DNA of 26,194 bases, taken from an uncultured Eubacteriales bacterium. Lineage in GTDB: Bacteria; Bacillota; Clostridia; Christensenellales; Aristaeellaceae. Of this stretch, positions 21,336-26,194 are shown piece by piece. The stretch covers positions 1 through 26,194 of the forward strand of contig UQNN01000027.1 in the NCBI GenBank assembly GCA_900542445.1. The letters are read 5' to 3'. The translations under genes and the position numbers were made by a program. The notes beneath the pieces were generated by a model. It saw only the letters and a program-made list of their open reading frames with translations. It did no database searches and was not told the DNA's origin. How positions within the stretch are numbered: the first letter of the stretch is position 1; the number at the start of each line of letters is the position of its first letter.

Positions 21336-22354
21336 TCTTCATCACCCTCGTTGCCTTCGCCGCTTTCCAGCGCAAGCTCTGTCAGTTCACGCAGCTTGTT
21401 TTGCAGGATAGCTTTATCAGGCAGATGCAATGTGTAATCTGCGACCATTGTCGGAGACATAGACCTGCTGAGCGCGTATTCGACTACGGTATCATCCTTG
21501 CCGGTACAGAGGACTAAACCAACGCTCGGATTTTCATTTGGTTTCTTTACATCACGGTCAAGTGCTTCCAAATAAAAATTGAGCTGTCCCAGATGCTCAG
21601 GACGGAAAGTATCAATTTTCAATTCGATTGCAACAAGGCAGGACAATGCACGGTTATAGAACAGCAAATCAATGAAGAAATCCGTGTTGCCGACCTGAAC
21701 GCGGTATTCTTCGCCAACAAAAGTGAAATCATGTCCAAACTCTAAAATGAAGTCTTTCAGATGAGAGACAATCTGATGCCGCAAATCCTTTTCCTTGTAC
21801 GGTTCTTCAAGGTCAAGAAATTCAAACACATAGGAATCGCGCAAAGCCGCAAGTCCGCCGTTCCCAGCAAGCAGGTCCTTATGCTTTTCGTGAGAGATCA
21901 TCGTCCGCTCATACAGCATACTGCCGATCTGACGATCCAATTCGCGTTTTGTGTAACGATTTGCAATGCACAGGCGAAGGTAAAACTCACGCGCTTCGTC
22001 GGTCTTGCAGCCAGTCATAATCAGCAGATTGCTTGTCCATGGAATTTCTCTCACCAGTGGTGAGAGTTTTTCGTTGTCACAATAAGTCTCATAAAACTGC
22101 TTCATACGCCAGATGTTCTGCGCAGAAAATCCCTTTGTTCCCGGATAATGCGCTTGCAGAAACTCAGAGAAATCTGCAACCACGCTTTTTCCCCAGCCGC
22201 CATCTTTCACTCTACCGCTGACATAAGAGCCGATTTCCCAGTACATCTGAATAAGCTCTGCATTGACTGCTTTCATGGCGCGGCTGCGGGCGTTGTCGAT
22301 GATATGGATGACTTCATCGAACTGTCCCGGATTATGGGTTAATTCATTGCTCAT
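21332..22354 (-). CDS. DUF1016 (YhcG-type) PD-(D/E)XK nuclease domain protein
   Basis: A 340-aa protein with the two-part DUF1016 layout. The N-domain has QMYWEIGSYVSGRV (37-49) and FSAQNIWRMKQFYETY (76-91). The C-terminal nuclease domain has the PD-(D/E)XK core: VGNTDFFIDLLFYNRALSCLVAIELKI, with D229 and E244-x-K246, then the downstream HLGQLNFYLEALD. The family is frequent in mobile and defence islands; its biological role is unsettled. ATG at 22354 overlaps the XRE stop by 4 nt and has GGAGG 7 nt upstream. The longer frame into the XRE gene is not used as the start. Confidence 0.9.
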   Translation of the reverse strand: MSNELTHNPGQFDEVIHIIDNARSRAMKAVNAELIQMYWEIGSYVSGRVKDGGWGKSVVADFSEFLQAHYPGTKGFSAQNIWRMKQFYETYCDNEKLSPLVREIPWTSNLLIMTGCKTDEAREFYLRLCIANRYTKRELDRQIGSMLYERTMISHEKHKDLLAGNGGLAALRDSYVFEFLDLEEPYKEKDLRHQIVSHLKDFILEFGHDFTFVGEEYRVQVGNTDFFIDLLFYNRALSCLVAIELKIDTFRPEHLGQLNFYLEALDRDVKKPNENPSVGLVLCTGKDDTVVEYALSRSMSPTMVADYTLHLPDKAILQNKLRELTELALESGEGNEGDEE

Positions 22355-22707
22355 ATCTTCGCCTCCCCCAGCATTTTCAGCATCGCTTCTTTCAGTTTTT
22401 CGTTCATCGGTGATTCCGGATCGAAGCACATCTCAACGAACTTCCTCAGTTCAGGATTGTTCGCGTCAACCGGAGGTTTTGCCTCATACAGCTTGCCATG
22501 CGGATCATCGCAGCGGGCGAAGATATAGTCCATTGAAACGTCAAAATAGTCCGCATACTTGCGCAGAAGCTCAACCGTCGGCGTTGCCTGACCGTTTTCA
22601 TAGCGGTTGATGCTGGACTGTGTAGAGCCGATCACATCGGCGAATTTTGATTGGGATAAGCCAATACCTTCCCGCAATGCGCGAAGACGCATACCCAGTT
22701 GTTTCAT
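22351..22707 (-). CDS. XRE-family transcriptional regulator
   Basis: A 118-aa protein with an N-terminal helix-turn-helix (MRLRALREGIGLSQSKFADVIGSTQSSINRYENGQATPTVELLRKYADYFDVSMDYIFAR), typical of Cro/C1 regulators, and a C-terminal acidic helical tail that could be a dimerisation or partner-binding region. The start at 22707 has GGAGG 9 nt upstream; an upstream TTG abuts that site. It heads an operon with the DUF1016 nuclease. A 10-bp inverted repeat across its promoter suggests autoregulation. Confidence 0.9.
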   Translation of the reverse strand: MKQLGMRLRALREGIGLSQSKFADVIGSTQSSINRYENGQATPTVELLRKYADYFDVSMDYIFARCDDPHGKLYEAKPPVDANNPELRKFVEMCFDPESPMNEKLKEAMLKMLGEAKI

Positions 22708-22737
22708 GTCATTCAACCTCCAATTCGGGTTAAATAT

Positions 22738-22766
22738 AGTATAATCAAAATCCGAGCAGATGTCAA
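22738..22766 (-). promoter_or_regulatory. Promoter of the XRE-DUF1016 operon
   Basis: On the minus strand a consensus TTGACA (22766-22761), a 17-nt spacer and TATACT (22743-22738). Confidence 0.8.
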
Positions 22767-22778
22767 CCCGGATTTTGA
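22745..22778. promoter_or_regulatory. Candidate XRE operator
   Basis: A perfect 10-bp inverted repeat TCAAAATCCG ... CGGATTTTGA with a 14-nt spacer. It encloses the -35 hexamer and most of the promoter spacer, the usual site for autorepression by an XRE protein. Confidence 0.65.
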
Positions 22779-22818
22779 AGAGTTTGTGTAAGCATTGACT
22801 GAGCGGCTATTATATAGA

Positions 22819-23961
22819 TTACTGCGGCGGCTGATCCTCCTGCTGAGACTTAAGAATTTTTGTTATATCTATAATAGTCGCAGAACTTGGCTGAACTGCA
22901 AGATTTTTTGCAGCAGTAGCAAGAGGCTCCGCGTAAGCGTCCACAGAGGAAAGTTGAAGTCTTCGCATAGTTTCGATATTTTCGAGTTTCTGCTTCAATG
23001 CCTGTTGCTCTGCCAAATCAGCCTCTGCGGATAGCTTTCTCAGTTCGATTTTCTTCTTGTCTTCGTCATATTTATGATTGATAATTCCTTTGATGACGCC
23101 GATTATAGAATGAAATTCATAATCTCCCACTTTTCCACCAAAAATAGCCATATAGCATATTAAAAGAGGAAACGCATTTTCCTGTGCAAAATTCCATATT
23201 TGAAGAATTACGTCACCAGGGGAATGAAGAGTGGTTTTGACCTGAACTGTTTCCGGCTTATCGTCCGATAATAATCGCGCAGCACACAGAACAAAATTAG
23301 CGAGGTCAAGAACGTTAATTTCTTCTTTTCGCTTTACACGAAAAGTAACAGTAAGCTTATCCTTAAATAGAACTGTATCGAAGCATCCGCTCAACACCAG
23401 TTCTGCGTATTCGTTCAAATCACTTAAACTATGCCAGTTTCTCGCAATAGCACTCTGTAAATACGGACTTATTGTATCATCAGCAGTCAGCACCTTAATC
23501 GGTGTGATTTTCCTTCGTTTAATATACGGGCAGATAAATGTATCAGTATTTGGATTTGCCTTTTCGATCTGCTGATGAACCTCTTTTTCTAATTCGACTG
23601 TGAGGGTTGGAGATTGTTCTTCGTAATACTCTCCAATGTATGCAAAAGCAACCCTGTTGTTATCTACAATAACTGCAATGTCTCCCGCTTTGAGTTCATA
23701 GCAAAAACGAATACACTTATTGAGTGACGTTCCGGGCTTACTTTCATCATATGTAGCTTTTATCGAGGCTTTTAATCTGTCTGACTGACTTCGAGTAAGA
23801 TTTTGACTAATCATAGCCTTTGTCACTGAGTTCCAACCTATCGCAATAAACTCATTCCTTATGAACTCGTCAAAGAAAAAGCCTCGCTTAGCTCTTACCA
23901 TCCAGAAGTTTGTATCATTTTTAATGGAGGGAATGTCTAAAATCTGAGTCATCTTATCCAT
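22819..23961 (-). CDS. Putative defence protein: PUA/EVE-like N-domain, hydrophobic segment, coiled coil
   Basis: A 380-aa protein with no family I can name firmly. Residues about 19-112 (NFWMVRAKRGFFFDEFIRNEFIAIGW ... AGDIAVIVDNNRVAFAYIGEYYE) resemble the PUA/EVE-like domains that head several restriction proteins, a fold used to read modified bases or small nucleotide ligands. A middle region (about 150-260) has no clear match. Residues 262-276 (NAFPLLICYMAIFGG) form a hydrophobic segment and possible membrane helix. About 300-335 is a charged coiled coil. ATG at 23961 follows AGGAG with 7-nt spacing. It lies 27 nt after the HEPN-like gene and is AT-richer than the window's core genes. Confidence 0.55.
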   Translation of the reverse strand: MDKMTQILDIPSIKNDTNFWMVRAKRGFFFDEFIRNEFIAIGWNSVTKAMISQNLTRSQSDRLKASIKATYDESKPGTSLNKCIRFCYELKAGDIAVIVDNNRVAFAYIGEYYEEQSPTLTVELEKEVHQQIEKANPNTDTFICPYIKRRKITPIKVLTADDTISPYLQSAIARNWHSLSDLNEYAELVLSGCFDTVLFKDKLTVTFRVKRKEEINVLDLANFVLCAARLLSDDKPETVQVKTTLHSPGDVILQIWNFAQENAFPLLICYMAIFGGKVGDYEFHSIIGVIKGIINHKYDEDKKKIELRKLSAEADLAEQQALKQKLENIETMRRLQLSSVDAYAEPLATAAKNLAVQPSSATIIDITKILKSQQEDQPPQ

Positions 23962-23988
23962 ATCCGCTTCTCCTTTGAATCAGTCTCT

Positions 23989-24687
23989 TTATAATTGCGG
24001 CTTGTCCAACACATACATCAGCTGGCTTGCCAGCATAATTTGCTCCATAGCCTCGCGCTTTTCATATTGAAGATTAGCATGAGCCGCAGGGTTGCGATAG
24101 GCTGCCATGATTCCTTCAAACAGAGAGTGGATTCCGCGTCGGTAGTCCTTGCCGCTGGTAGTAGTTGTTTCACAGAATTTGAAAGCGCCGTTCTCGCTCA
24201 TAAGTGCGCCAATCACATCACCAATCTTCGTGGGAACTGCTGCGCTGGGTTTTAATTCCGAAAACTTTTCGCGCAAACGAGATTCCACTTCTTTGACCGC
24301 CTTTTCTGCTGCGGTTGAACAATGACCATCTGCATATAACTCATGGGAGACATTCACAATTCGCGGATGAATTGCAGACCAGAACTGGACAACAACGGGT
24401 TCTGCTTCGATATGGCGAACAATTACTACCAACTCGCCAAATGCCGCAGGATTCAGGAAAATAGCACCCATCTCATTTTGCTGAAAGAGTATATTTGCAA
24501 CACAGGGGAGCGTAGCAGCATAAAAAGGATAGTCCGCTTGTATTCCTCTCGTAATTGCATTGATCCATTGGTGGACGCGCTGAATTTCCTGAGGTGTGTG
24601 GAGAAACTGCATCTGCAAGTTTGCGTTGTTTGTAAAGTCTATCCACTTTCGCAGCTCATACAGTTCGTTTTCATACGGCAGTTTCAA
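23989..24687 (-). CDS. TIGR02391 (Hypoth_Ymh)/HEPN-like protein
   Basis: About 232 aa. The C-terminal half (from about residue 120, YADGHCSTAAEKAVKEVESRLREKF, to FEGIMAAYRNPAAHAN) matches the TIGR02391 family, which carries the RNPxxH motif typical of HEPN-fold proteins (here R198 to H203). HEPN domains are often RNases used in toxin and antiviral systems, though not all are active. The N-terminal half is unfamiliar. TTG at 24687 is favoured because GGAGG is 8 nt upstream; a GTG at 24696 overlaps that site. It begins 14 nt after the helicase gene ends and shares its operon. Confidence 0.7.
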   Translation of the reverse strand: MKLPYENELYELRKWIDFTNNANLQMQFLHTPQEIQRVHQWINAITRGIQADYPFYAATLPCVANILFQQNEMGAIFLNPAAFGELVVIVRHIEAEPVVVQFWSAIHPRIVNVSHELYADGHCSTAAEKAVKEVESRLREKFSELKPSAAVPTKIGDVIGALMSENGAFKFCETTTTSGKDYRRGIHSLFEGIMAAYRNPAAHANLQYEKREAMEQIMLASQLMYVLDKPQL

Positions 24688-24701
24688 AACACGCACCTCC
24701 C

Positions 24702-26194
24702 TTACAGCGCCTTAACCGTGTCGATAAACTGGCTCATGCTCACCGCACCCGGCAAGAGGTTTTCCTCATTCTCAAATACCATGTAATAGCGATAGTCCTT
24801 GCCCGCTGCTGTGCGCCATGCTTGACCGAGTGCGATTTTCTCCCGGCTGTCATCATTTTTCAGGTGTTCGCCCTTGGTTTCCGCACAGATGAGCTTGCCG
24901 CTTTGGGTCATAATCAGAATATCGGGGTAGTGCTTGATAAAGCCGTTGATTGCAAAACCCTGACGGGCAATATTCCTGTGCCACCAGCGGACATTCGGCA
25001 GGGCGGTCAACTCCACAATCAGCTTCTGTTCCAGCTTGTTCATGTCGCCATCCTCAGCCGTATACAGCGAACGGGCGTATATGTCGGTATTGCTGGCGGG
25101 GTGAATGGACGCGGGCAGACGGAACGAGGGCATACAGACAATGCGCTCCGTTTCCAACCACTTTTCAAAAATTTCCCGATAGTGGGCTTCCAACAGTGTT
25201 TCGATCTTGGCGCGGATCTTCGCCGCGTAGCCCAGCGGGGCTTTCTCCATAGCGGCAAGCTGCGCCTTATCCATATCGTCCACAATGCGGTTTATGTAGG
25301 CTTTCAGTTCGGCAGCGTCTACCATGTTCAGCTTGTTAAGCTGATTGAACATCATATCCTTGCATTGACGTACCCGGCTTTCCGGCGGCAGATTGTTGAA
25401 CCACTCCTTGAAGTACCGCTGCTCGGCGCTCTCCATCTTGAACACCTTCGGCAAACCGCCGTCCTGCTCCCGCACGTCGATTTCGCGGATTTCATCGTCT
25501 GCGGCGGCAAAGTCAATATCGTATGCCTTGCCCTTGAGGGTAAAGCCCTCTGCCAGCATTTCCTTGTCCAGCAGTTCAAAAGAACCGTCCGTAAACAAAG
25601 ATTGCTCAACTTTCAGGAAAAACTGCGGGATTTGCAGCGTTTCAATATCCTCCCGGAACTGCGGATTCACCTGAAATGATTTCACTTTATCCCGTACCTC
25701 CCACGGAAGATTGTCCATCACCGGATCATTGCCGGTCTGCTGGATAGCGTCTGTGTATGCCTTTTCAACCTCTGCGGCAGCGTCCAGCATGGTGTCGGCT
25801 TTCGGGGTGATTTCAGGCGTTTTTGCCTGTTCTCTGCGCCGTTCCAACTCTGTGTCAATAGATTTATCGTCCAGCCATGCAAAATCGTCCTCTGCGGTTT
25901 CCGGTTCGGAAGCTCCTTGCGGGTCAGGCAGCGTGATTTGCTCTGCTGTCTGTTCGGGTGCTTGCGGTTTTACGGGCTCACCGATCCGATAGTCCTTATC
26001 GCTGAAACCTGCGCTGTTCAAGCCCTTGACGATATGCGCCACAGTATTGTTGAAGTCGTTGGAAGAAGTCAGCACATAGGACATATTGAGTGCGCTCTGT
26101 GTGTGCTGGCTCGTATGGGGCAGACGGAGAATCCGTCCTAAAATCTGCTCCACGTCAACCTGACTTGTCTTATTGGCAAGAGACGCAAGGATAT
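24702..26194 (-). CDS. DEAD/DEAH helicase with C-terminal PD-(D/E)XK nuclease, type III restriction Res-like (C-terminal part)
   Basis: The gene enters from the right edge; 496 residues are visible and the N-terminal ATPase motifs are outside. Near the visible start, DVEQILGRILRLPH is helicase motif VI of superfamily 2, as in type III restriction Res subunits. A long helical linker region follows. The C-terminus has a PD-(D/E)XK nuclease core: HYPDILIMTQSGKLICAETKGE, with the Asp of PDIL and E-x-K of AETKG. Such proteins translocate on DNA and cut it. Whether a Mod methyltransferase accompanies it cannot be seen. It appears to be the first visible gene of an operon with the HEPN-like and EVE-like genes. 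Confidence 0.85.
   Translation of the reverse strand, partial: ILASLANKTSQVDVEQILGRILRLPHTSQHTQSALNMSYVLTSSNDFNNTVAHIVKGLNSAGFSDKDYRIGEPVKPQAPEQTAEQITLPDPQGASEPETAEDDFAWLDDKSIDTELERRREQAKTPEITPKADTMLDAAAEVEKAYTDAIQQTGNDPVMDNLPWEVRDKVKSFQVNPQFREDIETLQIPQFFLKVEQSLFTDGSFELLDKEMLAEGFTLKGKAYDIDFAAADDEIREIDVREQDGGLPKVFKMESAEQRYFKEWFNNLPPESRVRQCKDMMFNQLNKLNMVDAAELKAYINRIVDDMDKAQLAAMEKAPLGYAAKIRAKIETLLEAHYREIFEKWLETERIVCMPSFRLPASIHPASNTDIYARSLYTAEDGDMNKLEQKLIVELTALPNVRWWHRNIARQGFAINGFIKHYPDILIMTQSGKLICAETKGEHLKNDDSREKIALGQAWRTAAGKDYRYYMVFENEENLLPGAVSMSQFIDTVKAL

Noticed and set aside
24822..25679. 285-aa plus-strand open frame
   Set aside because: It is antisense to the helicase-nuclease gene, which shows recognisable motifs in its own frame.
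1..26194. CRISPR arrays, tRNA or rRNA genes, complete insertion sequences
   Set aside because: I looked for regular spaced repeats, cloverleaf sequences and transposase genes with terminal repeats and saw none.

Overview
The window looks like a chromosomal segment of a fairly GC-rich Firmicute of the class Clostridia. Supporting signs are the rplU-prp-rpmA operon with a cleavable L27 N-terminus, a feoA-feoA-feoB operon with a FeoB-associated Cys-rich peptide, a PPi-type phosphofructokinase, strong AGGAGG ribosome-binding sites, and GC-rich palindromic repeats in several gene gaps. I cannot name the genus. No tRNA, rRNA or CRISPR array was seen.

Layout. 1-658 (minus) is the start of a secreted surface-like protein whose promoter spacer holds a G7 tract. 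872-4199 (minus) holds uvrC, a DUF1292 protein and a ZIP-type metal transporter. 4300-7252 (minus) is an iron-uptake operon (feoA, feoA, feoB, Cys-rich peptide), with a DtxR-family repressor gene divergent at 7515-7883. Three TTAG-N6-CTAA palindromes mark the control region, two at the promoter and one just before feoB. 7977-8507 is an unknown gene that may be leaderless. 8738-10006 is a CPA2-type cation:proton antiporter. 10217-11153 is rpmA-prp-rplU with an L21 leader. 11423-17514 carries metabolic genes: deoC, a sugar isomerase/epimerase-like protein, a GNAT acetyltransferase, a secreted PIG-L deacetylase, a PPi-type phosphofructokinase, a C-terminal remnant of a flavin reductase, and a transaldolase. 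17635-20639 is a lipoprotein solute-binding protein translationally coupled to a hybrid histidine kinase, with no permease and no separate response regulator in view.

From about 21120 to the right edge the content is accessory and partly AT-richer. In minus-strand order it reads: a helicase-nuclease of the type III restriction kind (N-terminus off the window), a TIGR02391/HEPN-like protein, a protein with a possible PUA/EVE-like N-domain plus a hydrophobic segment and coiled coil, then an XRE regulator, a DUF1016 PD-(D/E)XK nuclease and a truncated serine recombinase. The first three genes look like one operon and the last three like another. I read this as a defence island beside recombinase debris. 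The helicase/HEPN/EVE-like trio is the best candidate here for a poorly described system.
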